DNA of 64,000 bases from Closterium sp. NIES-65 (Eukaryota > Streptophyta > Zygnematophyceae > Desmidiales > Closteriaceae), in NCBI GenBank assembly GCA_948144175.1, contig CANXME010001997.1, positions 310,001 to 374,000 of the forward strand, written 5' to 3'. Position 1 is the first letter of the stretch. Every line of letters begins with the position of its first letter. Shown piece by piece: positions 1 through 11,800 of this stretch. The notes beneath the pieces were generated by a model, which had not been told where the DNA came from, searched no databases, and saw only the letters and a program-made list of their open reading frames with translations. A program made the translations under genes and the position numbers.

Positions 1-796
1 AAAGGCAGAGCACGCTTTCGTCGGAAGTTACTCTTTTCGATGTCACCCGAAAATCACATCGCATCATGCGGCGGCCAGTGAGGCAAGGCAAGGCACGTTT
101 GGCAAGGAGAGCTACCGCGCTGCTGCTTCAGCGTCAGCAGCACCGATCTACGTGGCATGGGATGGCTGGCGATTTGCTGGAAGTGGTAAAGGTCAAGGTA
201 AAGTGGGGGGAGAACCCCATTGGTGTTACCCCTGGCTGCCAATCGTAACAAGCCTGGTACCCATTTTTATGTACGCGTTGTTTGTATAACGCGCCCAGGA
301 GCGCGCCTCGAAGTTACAACAAAGAAAGTGAGAGCAATGATAACTGCCAACGGGCTTTGACAACTCACCAAATTTCTCCCTTCCGCCGTGGATTGACAAG
401 AAACGGAAGCAACGTGCGAAACGGGAATCTGCTAACACACGTCGTCAACTTTGTGGTGTCCGTCATACCAGCACCTTTTGAAATCCGCCGTCCCTCAGGT
501 TCCACCTTCACAGACAGAGAGTCCCGTCACTTCTGAGTCAGTGGATTCCAAGTGGAAACGAAGAAAGTTCGCGACTCAGAAGATACGACTGGAACTAGTC
601 TAATGCTTGACTCTCGAGCTCAGGGAATATCTGGAATTTTAGTCCACATCCCAGAGCACATACAGCCGAGCCGATGCTCGCGTCAGATCCGTTACAAGGT
701 GATTAGGCTGGAATTTGGTCGACAATATCTTTCGCCGAAGTCGACAACATGGTCGACTTCAAAAGCGACCAATATCTGGCCACATTTACAGGGCCC

Positions 797-855
797 AAAA
801 ATCTGACACATTTGGTGGCCGATTTGCAGGCCGCTTTGCAAATGTGTCAGATTTT
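797..855. repeat. Hairpin-forming inverted repeat
   Basis: Two arms of about 16-17 bases (797-813 and 840-855, reading AAAATCTGACACATTT and its complement) are separated by about 26 bases that are themselves partly self-complementary. No gene is attached to it. Confidence 0.6.
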
Positions 856-977
856 CAGTTCGCCAAGGAGGCCGGATTGTGCGACGAAGTCGCAGATGCA
901 GTACTTGTGTGACACGTTGCGTCGCACGAGCTGGCGACGTCGCAAAGTGACTGTAGCGATACCAGGTCGACAATTTG

Positions 978-1666
978 GTCGACTTTCAAGGGAAAAGATC
1001 ATACAGGGGCCGAACAGTGCCAGAGGGGTGATCGATCAGGGGCCAAGAGGCCCGGAACTTACCAAACCGCTGCGCGAGGAGGGATTAACATAAGGGTCTT
1101 TGTTTTTTGCGCGTAATTCTGCTATAGTGGCATGTACCGGCTCGCATTTTCGCTCGCGTGTCGTTTAGTGAGCTGACTCTACGGGGAACTCTTGGGCAGC
1201 CAAAACAAACTAAAACTCATAGGGAACCTGGATGTAATTTCGGGATGGATCAACCCTAAAAAAGGGGACCTTCATGGTATTTAGGGTTTATGCCTCCCGA
1301 GTTGCATCCGTTTCCGAATGGGTAATATTTTTTTCTCCTGTGTGTTTCCGATCAGGTAGGTGATATGTATCACCCAGAATATATTATGATGTTACGTACT
1401 CACGATTTGAGACGCCGAAAATAATTTCCAAAGAAGGCGACGCACGCGTTGTCGTAGAAGGTGGTAAAAACCCTTAATAATGAAAATGAACACGAAACTC
1501 GGTTTTTTTTAGCAATTGTCTTGTACTTATGGTTCGGCTTGTTCGCCGAGTCGTTTGGTCAGCTCCCGGGTTGAAATCCTACGGTCGACATTTACCGGCC
1601 CTACTTTGATCACCTCTCTGGCACTGCTCAGCCCCAATATGATATTTTCCCGACTTTCAAGTCGAC
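978..1666. repeat. Diverged inverted repeat, possible DNA-transposon remnant
   Basis: The segment 978-1044 matches the reverse complement of 1597-1666 at roughly three quarters of positions, including GTCGACTT, AGCAGTGCCAGAG-like and GTGATC blocks. The AT-rich stretch between (about 550 bases) has no long open frame. This is the shape of an old non-autonomous element, but I could not identify clean ends or a target duplication. Confidence 0.3.
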
Positions 1667-3007
1667 TGCACGACGGAACTTTGTAGAATGCTGAACCGGC
1701 CATCATTTTTTTTAGAAATGGCCGGATCTGGCGAAGTCGACGACAAATGTTGCGAGTGTAGCAAAATTGTTACTTCGGCTAATTCCGGCCGGCCGGATTT
1801 TTCCGACAACGGATCTGACGCACCCTTACCCACAATCAGAAATTCCTTCCGCGCTGGCTTCACCGTCAGCGGTTCCCGCCATGCATTCGCTAGTTTGCCT
1901 TGGCGACGGACTGCCCGACTAAGAGGCGCACCCTCGAAAATTTCAGCAAAAGCATGCACGGTCACAAAAACAAATAATGTTGTTCGCTCCAAAAAATCCA
2001 GATACTCTACTGATTTCTACTTCCGAGGCAAATGAATGCTGGTTTGGGTAACACTGTCTGGGAAATGGATGTCCACGTCGTGAATCATGATTGGCGGGTT
2101 TGCTGCTTTGCTTGGGAAATCGAACCAACCCAGGGGGCTCGCACACGATTTTTGAGCGTCGAACCAATCCCCGAGCCAAAATCCCACTTTGTCTCCTGTC
2201 AGAAAACATCTCAGGTGGTTACAATACAAACTCCCGACTTCGTAACAAGCGACTGCTTTCCGATTTTTGCGACGCTGGGCGAAATGCGTTTTCAGTACCC
2301 TTGAAAAAGTGCTATCGAACAGGGCCGCAAACAGATCTTGTCAGAAGCTTGTCAGTGCGGCGCGGGACATGGCCATGGCTGCCTGCCTTCTGCACGTCAT
2401 CAGTCTTCTCTCCCCAACCAGCTCAGCATGATCACAGTCTGCTTTCTCTGTGCGACTTTCCCAGCTTCGTGCCCATTGCTAGACTACTCTTGCGCTTTCA
2501 CAAAAGCTCTAGGAGGAAACATGCTACGTTTTAGACCAATTCAAGCCAAGGGATATTCACAGTCGTTTCAAAAGTAGGTTTGGTGGATTTCCGCGTCTTT
2601 GACTACGGATTCTGACTGATGCACCGTCTGATTCCCGCCACTAGCATTGGCTCTCGATTTCTTCTGGTAGCCTTCTGGGCGCGCGTCTGGCGTTCCACGA
2701 TTGCGCATGGTCTGAAGTAAATCGACAAGTTGACAAGTTCTAGAGCGGTTCGACTGGTTTGACGGGGTCAAGAGGATCGACTCGAACAGTTAATTTTAAT
2801 AAACTGAAAGGTTCGAGGTTCGACCCGTTTGACTGGTTCGGCAGGTTCGAGAGGTTCGATCAGGTTCGAACGGCGAGTGTTCCGACCGTTTCGACCAGTT
2901 CTATTCAAGCTGCTCGACAGGTTCTAGAATTTCCCTGGCGACTTCAAGTTGTAAGTTGATCTCAGTAGGACATCAGACGTGGCCGGACGTCAGGCGTGAT
3001 CGCGTGA

Positions 3008-3120
3008 ATGGGCTTGGTCGTCGCGCTTCTGCACGGCGTGCAGGTGGCGGGCGTGCTGCTGGTTTGAGACGTCTCCTCCACACGTACGGCTGGTGACTTT
3101 TGAGTCGACTCAAAAGGCAC
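3008..3120 (+). repeat. Broken 5' copy of the glucosyltransferase start
   Basis: The first 30 or so codons of the downstream ceramide glucosyltransferase are present here in a second copy, beginning at an ATG at 3008 with the same preceding TGA. The copy is interrupted after about 18 codons by GAGACGTCTC (3066-3075), ends in GGCTGGTGAC, and is followed at once by a perfect palindrome and then the real gene start at 3137. Confidence 0.8.
3093..3120. repeat. Palindrome at duplication junction
   Basis: 28-base palindrome with one mismatch; its inner 20 bases CTTTTGAGTCGACTCAAAAG (3097-3116) are perfect. It separates the broken and the intact copy of the 5' end of the glucosyltransferase gene. 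Confidence 0.9.
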
Positions 3121-3136
3121 CTGAAAAGTCACCTGA

Positions 3137-5623
3137 ATGGGCTTGGTCGTCGCGCTCCTGCACGGCTTGCAGGTGGCGGGCGTGCTGCTGCTCCTCCTCC
3201 ACACGTACGGCTGGTCCGTCGCCGCCCGCAATCGACGCAAATCCCTCGATCGCCTCCGCTCGCGTCGCCGCGCGTCCGCCGAAAAGCATCCTCAACGCGC
3301 GAAGCGAAAGCGCGGCGCGCAGCAACCAGGCGGGGGTACCATCTCTACTGACGATGGCAATTGCGATAACAATCCGCGTGCCGGAGTGATTACTTCAAGT
3401 GGTAACATGACGGGAAATGCGGAGAGCTCGCGCTGTCCGCATTGGCCGGCGGTGGCGGTGGTGATGCCCGTGCGCGGCTTTCACGCGCACACGGCGAGCA
3501 ACTGGGCGACGCACATCACGGCGGATTACGCGGGCCCCGTGGAGTTTCTCATAGTCGTGGAGAGCGAGGCGGACCTCGCGTACCGCGAGGCGTGCAAGCT
3601 CGCAGCGCGATTCAACGCTGCGCATAAAGTGGGGAGGGAAGGAGGGGTGCAGGGGGAGGGAGGGAGGGTGCAAAAGGAGGAAGGCAGGGGGCACGGGAGC
3701 GTAGGCGGAGGGCAGGTGGGGGCGGGCGGAGGGCAGGGGAGGGAATCTATGAGCGCAGGGGGGGCGGTATGTGGAGGGGAGGTGGTATGTGGAGGGGAGG
3801 TGGTATGTGGAGGGGAGACCACAAACAAAAGCGGCATTGCGTGCAGGCAGCAGGGGAGGGTGTATCTGAGGAAGGTTCGCGTGGTGGTAGCTGGCACCTC
3901 CACCACATGCAGCCAAAAGATCCACAACCAGCTGGCCGGCGTCACTGCCACCCACCCGGAAGCAGAGTTTGTCCTTTTCCTGGACGACGACGCGAGAATG
4001 TACCCAGAGGCGATCACCTACCTCGTAACAGACATGCTTTGCCGACCCGACACGTTCCTTGTAACCGGGTACCCGTTTGACATTCCGAACCCGGGGTCGC
4101 TGTTTTCGTACGCGGTGTTAGGGTTTCATCTGGTCCCTTTGGTTAATTTTTCCTATGATGCCGGCACGGAGTATATCTGGGGCGGGTGCATGATGCTCAG
4201 GCTGGGGGATTTCCGAAGCAACAGGCTCGGCATGGTGGATGTGCTTCGGCAGGGAGGGTACTCGGATGACATGACGCTGGGGGCAGTGGGCAACAGCATT
4301 CGGAGCAGCATCAAGAGCAGCAGCGGCAACAGCGAGAGCAGCAACGGTGGCAGTAAGAGCAGCAGCAAGAGCAGCAATGGGAGCAACAATAGGAGCAGCA
4401 TAGACAGGAAGAGCAGCAGCAAGGCGTGCCAAGAGGAATCATCCCAGCTGATTGCTCAGGAATGTGAGAAGCGGGAGCAGCAGCAGCGCGGTAGCAGCCT
4501 TCCCTGCAGGGCCTTGGATTGTGCACAGCGTCTCAGGCTAAGCCGCCTCGAACCCAACAGCCCCAGCACCCCCAGCAACCCCAGCACCCCCGGTAGCAGC
4601 GACCCGCCAATGCTATCGCCAGCCTACGCGCTCCTGGCACACCCCCTAGACGCCCACTTCTCCGCCCTTCAGTTCTGGAGCTACCTGCGGCGGCAGCTGT
4701 TCGCACTCACCACGTACTTCTCCCCACTCAACCGCCGCCTCAACCTCTGGCTGCTGCTCATGGGCATGGCCTTTAGCTCTGTCATGGTTGGGTCGATGGC
4801 CGTCTCGCTCTCGTTCCTGGTGCAGTATTTGCTGCCTTGCGTGGCCGGTTCTGCTGCGTGGGTTTTCCAGATGGTTGGGTCGTTTGGGGCTGCTGCTCCT
4901 GTGTGTGAGGTTCCTGTGGTCGGTGTGGTTTGCCGTGTGCTGCCGTTCAGTGCTTCCGTTATAGCTGCGTCGCAGAATGGCGTAGCTGCTGCAGGAACGG
5001 CAGCAGCAGGAGGAGGAGCAGCAGGAGTGGCAGCAGCAGGAGGAACGGGGGGTGCTGCCAGTGATGCATGCCTTGGTGATGCTGCCTTAGCTCAAGCTAA
5101 TGCAACATGCAGCATCCTGAGTGGCGGAATCTCACCAACAGCTGCCCCGTTGCCAGAAGCAGCATCAGCACCACCACCACCACTCACCGCATTCAACAGC
5201 AACACACTTGGAGTTTACTTGAAGCAGCCTGCTCTCCTCCTACCCCTCCTTCCCTCACTCCTTCACCATGCTCTCACCCATCTCTCCTATCTCCCTCTAG
5301 GCTTCTCACTCGCACAGCTTCACCTTGCTTCGTTTGCCCTCGCCTCTCTCGCCCTCCGTGCAATGATTGCTGCGCATATTCAGACCTGCCTCTTTCTTGA
5401 CCCTCAGGCTCCCTTTTGCCGAGCTCGTGCAGCAATAGCGGTGGTTGATCGAGGGAAATGTGGCTGCAGAGAGCGGCAGTATGCGCTGTGGCGTGTGTGG
5501 GTTGGGTACCTTATACACAACAGCATGTACCCCTTTTGTGTCATGCTGACCAGCTGGGTACCGTACATAGACTGGGCTGGTATACGTTATAAGCGGCGTT
5601 CTGGCCGAATTATCAGGGAGTAG
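3137..5623 (+). CDS. Ceramide glucosyltransferase (GT21)
   Basis: Transfers glucose from UDP-glucose to ceramide, making glucosylceramide at ER/Golgi membranes. The 828-residue frame opens with a hydrophobic anchor (GLVVALLHGLQVAGVLLLLL). GT21 signatures follow in order: VVMPVRGFH near residue 107, VVVAGTSTTCSQKIHNQLAG near 256, the DDD site LFLDDDAR near 280, WGGCMM, the third aspartate in GGYSDDMTL near 375, and FWSYLRRQLFALTTY near 513. C-terminal membrane segments end in SWVPYIDWAGIRYKRRSGRI, as in plant enzymes. It is about 300 residues longer than usual plant forms: low-complexity inserts lie at about 165-230 (Gly/Glu), 385-460 (Ser/Asn) and 590-700 (Ala/Gly). These could be unspliced introns kept open by chance, which cDNA would settle. 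The start at 3137 is chosen because the upstream duplicate ATG (3008) runs into a stop inside a palindrome. It converges on the minus-strand gene ending at 5869. Confidence 0.9.
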   Translation: MGLVVALLHGLQVAGVLLLLLHTYGWSVAARNRRKSLDRLRSRRRASAEKHPQRAKRKRGAQQPGGGTISTDDGNCDNNPRAGVITSSGNMTGNAESSRCPHWPAVAVVMPVRGFHAHTASNWATHITADYAGPVEFLIVVESEADLAYREACKLAARFNAAHKVGREGGVQGEGGRVQKEEGRGHGSVGGGQVGAGGGQGRESMSAGGAVCGGEVVCGGEVVCGGETTNKSGIACRQQGRVYLRKVRVVVAGTSTTCSQKIHNQLAGVTATHPEAEFVLFLDDDARMYPEAITYLVTDMLCRPDTFLVTGYPFDIPNPGSLFSYAVLGFHLVPLVNFSYDAGTEYIWGGCMMLRLGDFRSNRLGMVDVLRQGGYSDDMTLGAVGNSIRSSIKSSSGNSESSNGGSKSSSKSSNGSNNRSSIDRKSSSKACQEESSQLIAQECEKREQQQRGSSLPCRALDCAQRLRLSRLEPNSPSTPSNPSTPGSSDPPMLSPAYALLAHPLDAHFSALQFWSYLRRQLFALTTYFSPLNRRLNLWLLLMGMAFSSVMVGSMAVSLSFLVQYLLPCVAGSAAWVFQMVGSFGAAAPVCEVPVVGVVCRVLPFSASVIAASQNGVAAAGTAAAGGGAAGVAAAGGTGGAASDACLGDAALAQANATCSILSGGISPTAAPLPEAASAPPPPLTAFNSNTLGVYLKQPALLLPLLPSLLHHALTHLSYLPLGFSLAQLHLASFALASLALRAMIAAHIQTCLFLDPQAPFCRARAAIAVVDRGKCGCRERQYALWRVWVGYLIHNSMYPFCVMLTSWVPYIDWAGIRYKRRSGRIIRE

Positions 5624-5868
5624 GGCATGTATAAGAGCTTACTGGTAGCTCAGATAGTCATCCCTCAAGTGTTCTTACAGCCCATAAGTAAGACTTCTCA
5701 TTCACATAGGTTAGTGTGATACAGGGTAGAGCTGAAGTGTTGGATGGAAACAGGAAGCTAATGATTGCTTAGTATACCGTATATGGAAACAAGGGACGTG
5801 ATAGAAAAGCCAGCTATTATTTGGAAGGGGCTGAGCTTGCCCCATTATTTGCGCTTGCTTTGGTAAAG

Positions 5869-7454
5869 TTACGCTTGCGCAACAACGAATTTGCGCTTAT
5901 GGGGAACGTGCAGTGCAGCGATTACGTTGTCGGACCCAGGGAGCGACACCGTGAAGACATCGTCCGTAGTCGCATTCACCTCTGCGACCTCGTTAACAGT
6001 TGCCGTCGTTTCTGTGGCAGCAGGCTTTGCTACTTCCGGGGTCTCCGTGGCGACAACGGTCAGCCCCTTCCTCTCGGGCACGCCGTACGCGGTAATAACA
6101 TTATCGGAACCCGGAAGTGACATCTGAAATGAGGTGACCTTTTTCTTATTTCCACGAATGTTGAACGCCTGAATCACATTGTCGGAACCAGGGAGCGACA
6201 CGGATGCCGTGTTGTCGTCAGCAGAGGAAATCGAGTCAGACTTGCGGGAAAGCGTGGCGGAAGCAGTGGTGGCAGTGGCAGTAGCGGTGGTGGTGGAATC
6301 GCGGTCGGAGTCGTCGGTAATCGCCACAACGTTGCTCTTTCTGTGGGGCACGTTGCGGGCCCAGATCTCGTTGTCCGAACCAGGAAGCGACACGTGGAAG
6401 GTGGAATTCTCCTCGTCCTTCGTCACCTTCTCGTCCGCAACTTCCGCATCGTTGGCGACGACGACGACGCTGCGAGTCGCCAGCGTCGCAGGAACGCCGA
6501 ACGCGACGATCTCGTTGTCGGAGCCAGGGAGCGACACGCTGAAGCTGCTCCTAGGCTTGGAAGCCACATGGCTCCGGGGCTTGTGGATCGCCGCGATGAC
6601 GTTGTCAGAACCAGGCAGAGAGACGGACGTGAGACTGGCCTCCTCGTTCTCTTCGTTGGCGATCAGTCGCGAAAAGACGTCGTCGTCATCGTCGTCCTCG
6701 TTGTCATCATCTTCGTTGTCGTCGTCTTCGACGATCATGTCGTCGCCATTGTCGTCATTGTCGTCCGTGTCGTCAGCGGGTTCGGCGATCTTCGCCGGCT
6801 TCACATGCACACGGGAGATGATCAGGTTGTCGGATCCGGGGAGCGACACCGCCACGTCAGCAGCAGCGGGATCCACGTCCTCCTCGAACGGCGCGACTTC
6901 GGGCGCAACGACGACAGTGGAGCTCGTTGGCTCGCGAGCTGGGTGAGACGGGAATGGGAGTATTCGTGGAAAAGGGTTGAATGGGTGTGCGATATGCGAT
7001 GAGAGTGGATGCGCGATGGGGATTGGATGTGTGACTCGCAGTAGGGAAAAGCAGGGTGCCAGGCGAACTCAGAAACAACTCAGCTGAGTCACTTGCGGGA
7101 GGAGTCCAAAGTGTGCGGCAAGATTGCAATCAACCCAACGGCGAACGGAACGACAATGGCGGGTGATTGAACAATGGCGGGGGTGTGATAAGCTTTCCCA
7201 GTCGGCGCTTGATGAGTCGAGTGCTCACCTTGGGAGTCGTTGGATTCGGAAGCGGATGGGAGGATGGCGCCTTGAGCGCCATCGTTCCAGGCGGCCATGG
7301 CCAAGCGGAAGAGGCTCGACGCGGAGAAGGGGGATTGTCTCTGCGATGCGGTTTCTGCGCTAAGAGTCGTGGGGATGATTGGCCGAGCGCCGTGAGCGAT
7401 GGTCGCGCTAGCAAGCACGCAGAGAACGAGGAGGGATACCGCTTTGTGAGCCAT
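5869..7454 (-). CDS. Secreted multi-copy SLPGSDN repeat protein, unrecognised
   Basis: Two exons: 7454-7229 (donor AAG|GTGAGC) and 6938-5869 (acceptor ACCCAG), joined in frame to 431 residues. The protein begins with a clear signal peptide (MAHKAVSLLVLCVLASATIAHG). Exon 2 carries seven near-identical motifs, consensus VSLPGSDN(V/E/L)IxA followed by a hydrophobic residue and, in most, VPxRK. Their SLPGSDN cores are encoded at 6826-6846, 6601-6621, 6514-6534, 6370-6390, 6178-6198, 6100-6120 and 5926-5946. The spacers are unrelated in sequence and include a long Asp/Glu/Asn run (about 6660-6780) and Thr/Ala stretches. Basic residues (HKRK, ERK, HRK, NKKK) follow many repeats. This layout resembles a precursor that is cut into several similar peptides, or an extracellular matrix protein with repeated binding motifs. 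I do not recognise the family and assign no function. Confidence 0.7.
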
Positions 7455-7553
7455 GGTGATTCTCTTTATCTGCTTGAGGGAATCGCGCGGACTCCAGAGA
7501 CGAGCAGAGCGATAGAGACTAACGTGGTGCGGAGAGGAGCTAGGTGCAGGGCT

Positions 7554-7564
7554 GCTATATGTAG
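7554..7564 (-). promoter_or_regulatory. Possible TATA box of the repeat-protein gene
   Basis: The minus strand reads CTACATATAGC about 100 bases upstream of the ATG at 7454. No other core promoter signal is evident. Confidence 0.3.
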
Positions 7565-7605
7565 ATCGGGAAAGTGATCCACGCTAGAAGGCACTGGACT
7601 GGAGT

Positions 7606-8811
7606 TTAGAATGGATGTAGAAACGAGTGCTTCGGCTGTACTATATATGGTGTGGAACTAGGACATGTCTGTAGGTCTCTTGTTACGTGAGGGGCATCAG
7701 TCAGTAGCTGTGCCAGGGAGAGTGTGACAGGGTCACAGAGGGAACCCTCCTGTGGGGAGTTTGCTGCAATGTGGCGCAGCGACATGACGATTTGCGTGAG
7801 GGACGATGGGCTGTGCTGGTCAGGTGAAATTCGTGGCGCCATTCGGAAGAGGGAAATTCGCTGGCGAAATTCCAAATTCTCACGAGCGAAGCGAAGTCCA
7901 CAACGGTTGCCCCGATAGTGGCCATTGGATGACGTCGAAGCGCACTAGGGGCGATTCGGTTGGCCTAATGTGCCCACTCGCGAACATGTTGGCCCCATAG
8001 ATTGCAAGCATGGGAACAGGTCATTGCTACGTCGCTTTCTAAAGCGTACGAGTTGGACGTAGTTTTCCGGTTGAAGAGATGTAGGCAGCTTCCCTATAGA
8101 ACGTTATTTAGAGTATAGCATTTTCTAGCAACACATGACATTTGTATGATCCGCTTACGGGGTCTGACTATGAAGGCAGCTGTCAGTTGCGAGGGTGAGC
8201 TGACAATAATCTGACTGCCGTCGTCGTCAGCAAGTTCGGCTTCCACGCCTTCAGAAAAATACATCGACCAATCCCTGCAATCTACACGGCACTGTGACGT
8301 GGAAAGGCGTGCCAGGAACTGTGGAGTGGAATGCCAAAATTGGAAAGATCACAGATTCACCGAACTCGCTTTCTTTGTACAGTACAATTGATGCCTGTTT
8401 GAGCCCCTCCCGGTCGCATTGTGAAGGGGGCGTATAAGCTGTATCGTTTGTTTCGCATAAGTTTCGTCAATTCGCAGCTAGCTAAAAAGGATCGCAGGTG
8501 CTTATATTAAGTATCTGTAACATTATTCGTTGACATTTTGACTTCAGTCTTTTCAGTTTGACTTCAGTCTGTTCGTTACTATTGGTCCATAACCACGCGA
8601 CGTGCTTGTATCGTGGGTGCAACAGGCTGGGGAAAGGACCTCGGGTGCAGCGTTTCCATCCGGTGCAGGGCAAATTCGCGTGCACTGGCTGGGCATCATG
8701 TGTACAGCATCACTCTTCTTGGGACCGTCGATGGAACGTTTCTTTGTAAAATACAGGTATAGATGAACAGCTGGATCCTCTCTTGCGTCCGCCCAAAAGC
8801 TCGAAAAGCCA
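7606..8811. other. Intergenic, nothing recognised
   Basis: No conserved protein or RNA was recognised. Short open frames on both strands have no family-like sequence. The stretch separates the divergently transcribed repeat-protein and cap methyltransferase genes and presumably holds both promoters. Confidence 0.5.
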
Positions 8812-11800
8812 ATGAACATGTCGCAAAACAATGTATCAAACAGGTATTGGTGCATGCTCCAGCTACCAACTTCACTTGCTCTTCTTCCCACTCCTCACAA
8901 ATCCTCACTAGTTTCCCCCCTCTCTTCTGATCGACCAGATTATTCTCACCAAGGCAAGATGACATGCCTGGACCAGGCCCTACTCGATCCGCAAGCACCG
9001 CGCGCTACTCTCACCGTCGTTCCCTGCCGTCTTGCATTCGCCATGCCCAGCCACCATGCGAGTCGCGACAGATTGGAGCAGCTCTGCTCGCGAGTTACAA
9101 ACGCCGCCCTCGCTTCAGATCCCAACGAGTCTTCAAATCCCACGGGATCTTCAGATCCAATCGGCTCTTTTTTGAAGGGGCCTTCTATTCCTATCGGCTT
9201 GTGTTTGGAAGGATCTTCGGATCCCGCTCGTTGCTTCCTCGAAGAGAATCACGATCTTGATGATTTTGACGGCTTGGGCTGTTTCGCCGTCTCCCTGCCG
9301 ACGGAGAACGTGTTTGCGACCAGCCTACCCCCTGATGGCCGTCTGCTAGAGTTAACGGCTAGGGGGTTGGAGGACATTCTCGCGACTCGGCTTTCGGCAG
9401 CTGATCTGGCGGGAGCCTCAGATTCTGTTCCCATACCATCCGCTCGAAGCGCCTGTAAGGATCTTGCCGCTAGCTTTGCTGTTGACGTGGCAGAAAATCC
9501 GGCCAATGAGGATCTCGCCAGCGTGTCAGATCCCGACAGTGATTGGATCATGCGGTCACGCGACTGGCTGCTTGAAGCGCGGGATTCGCTGTTGGAACGC
9601 AAATACGAGGTCACGGCATTCACGACTCGCGAGGTACGAACGGGGTTTGGGCCGTGAATGGTTCGAGGGCGTGAATGGTTAAAGCCGTGAATGGTTAAAG
9701 TCGTGAATGGTTGGAGGGTGTGAATGATTTAAGCCGTGAATGATTAAAGCCGTGAATGCAAGCAGACAAACCACTCTAGTTTGAGCAATGCTCCATGCGT
9801 GAATAGTTTCAAACTATTCAGCTTGATCCAGTTAGCGCGAATACTTAGCACGTTGTCTCTCCCATCCCGTCCTTCCACCTCTATGCACTCACTCCGCTTC
9901 TTCCCCGCCCCCGCCCAATGCCCCCCTCCTCCCCTTTCCCATCCGCCCCCCGCTCCTCCATCCGCTCCGTTCTTTCCCCCCCGTTCTCTCTCCCCCGTCC
10001 CCCCGTGCCGGCAGGGGTTGGACCTTTGGTCGCTCGCCGCGCAGTGCGCCAACCCGTACGAGCTCCTTGCTGACGTGGCATCGCTAAACCCCAACCCCGT
10101 TGCGGCAGCATCGACCTCCGCGTTGGCCTCTGGAATCTTGCCCTTCCCCATCTCCACCTCCCCCCAACCCAGTTGCGCTTCCCCGCAACCCTCAAGCGCT
10201 TCCCCCCAACCCATAAGCGCGTTCCCTCACGCCTCCGCCGCCCCGCGCGCCATAAGCCGCGCGTTCTTCAAAATGGTCGAAATGACGCGCCTTTTCCGCC
10301 TGCTGGGGGGAGCCGAAGGCGGAAGCGCTTCCCCGGATCTGCCCCGAAAGGTTTCCGCTTCCCCCGTTTCCCCTCCCCGGCCCCTCCCGCTTGTCTCCGC
10401 GCACCTGTGTGAGGGCCCTGGGGGGTTCATTCAAGCGGTGCAGCTGCTACTGGCGGAACAGGCCGGGGGGAGAGGGGGGGTAGTGGCGAAAGGCGGAAAG
10501 GGAGGGAAAGGGGGAGGTGGAGGGGTAGGGGGAGCTGATGTGGGAGCGGAGGTGGCGGGTCGTGGTTTGCAGCACCTGTGGTTCGGAATCACTCTCCGAG
10601 GCAAGGCAGCTGTAGGCTCGGCTGCTGTTGGCTCGATTGTTGGTTCGCCGCCTATTGGTTCGGTTGCGGGTTCGAAAATTTGTGTGGGGCTGGGTACTGG
10701 GTCTGGTGTGAGTGCCGGTGAGGAGGGGTGCAGAGCGGTGGTGGAAGGGCATAGGGGGAGGGGGAGGGCGACGGGGAGTTTTTTGGGTGGGATGGTTCAA
10801 GGAAGGGGGGGTGGGGGAAGGGGAATAGGAGGTGGGAGAGGAGGGAGAGGGGAGTGGGGAGGAGGAGGGGGAGGACAATACAGGGGAGGAGGAGAATCCG
10901 GAGAAGGAATCAATAGTGGTAGAGGGGAAAGGAGATCAAGGGCAATTCCTGTGCCAGCGTCCGCCAGGGGGGGCAGAGGTGGGGGCAGGAGCGGCAGGGG
11001 TGGGGGAGGGAGTGGCTGCAGCAGCCCTGGCAGCAGCAGAAGCAGCGGCAGCTGGGGCAGGTGGGAAAGCAGCAGCAACAGCAGCAGCGGTGGCAGCAGC
11101 AGGGGCGGCAGCGCTGAGTGGAGGGAGCATCCGCTGCATTGGAAGCCGCAGCAACAGCAGCATCAGCAACAGCCGCAGCAGCAATGGGTACAGCGACAAA
11201 AGCAGCAGCACCAGCAGTGGCAGCAACAGCACCAGCAGCAGGAGAAGCAGTGCGGTTCGCAGAGGGCAGGTGTTGGCTCGGCAGGTGTTGGCTCGGCAGG
11301 CGTTGGCTCGGCAGGCGTTGGCCCGGCAGGCGTTGGCCCGGCAGGCGTTGGCCCAGCAGGTGTTGTCTCACTTGGAGCAATCAACTGTTCGGGCGAGGAG
11401 GCAGGGACGCAAGAAATAAAGCAGGGAGCGGGGCAGGGAGGAGAGCAGGGAGGGGGAGGAAAGGCGTGTAAGAGCAGGAGGAAGAGGGAGAAGAAGCGGT
11501 CCAAGCAACAGCAGGTGACAGGGGAGGTGCAGCAGCAGCGATCTCCTCTGCGCCCTGTCAACCTGCAACCCCCTTTGCTGCCTGCTGCTGCCGTTGCTCC
11601 CACCACCGCCTTGCCCGCACCTCACCCTGCGCCCCACCCTGCCGCCCACCCTTCCGCCCACCCTGCCGCCCACCCTGCCGCCCACCCTGCCGCCCACCCT
11701 GCCGCCCACCCTGCACCCCACTCTTTTCCCCAAACTGTCCTGCACCCTGCCCCCTCTGCCGCCTCTGGGCATGCACCTGACTTTGTGCTGTGCCTGCTGG

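Larger units (their letters stand above)
1..2960. other. Region with no recognised gene
   Basis: I find no protein I can recognise on either strand; open frames are short and unlike any family. The stretch holds a hairpin near 0.8 kb, a diverged long inverted repeat (978-1666) and, at about 2740-2930, a run of degenerate GGTTCGA-type short repeats. It may be intergenic DNA with old transposon remains. Confidence 0.5.

Noticed and set aside
1248-1300. Telomere-like CCCTAAA and TTTAGGG
   Set aside because: Single copies only; no array.
5891-7002. Plus-strand frames of 255 and 219 residues across the repeat-protein gene
   Set aside because: Antisense to a spliced gene with a signal peptide and conserved motif on the minus strand; periodicity comes from the real repeats.
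10832-11772. Several frames on both strands, rich in Ala, Leu or Gly-Arg
   Set aside because: They are shadows of the low-complexity insert in the CMTR2 coding exon.
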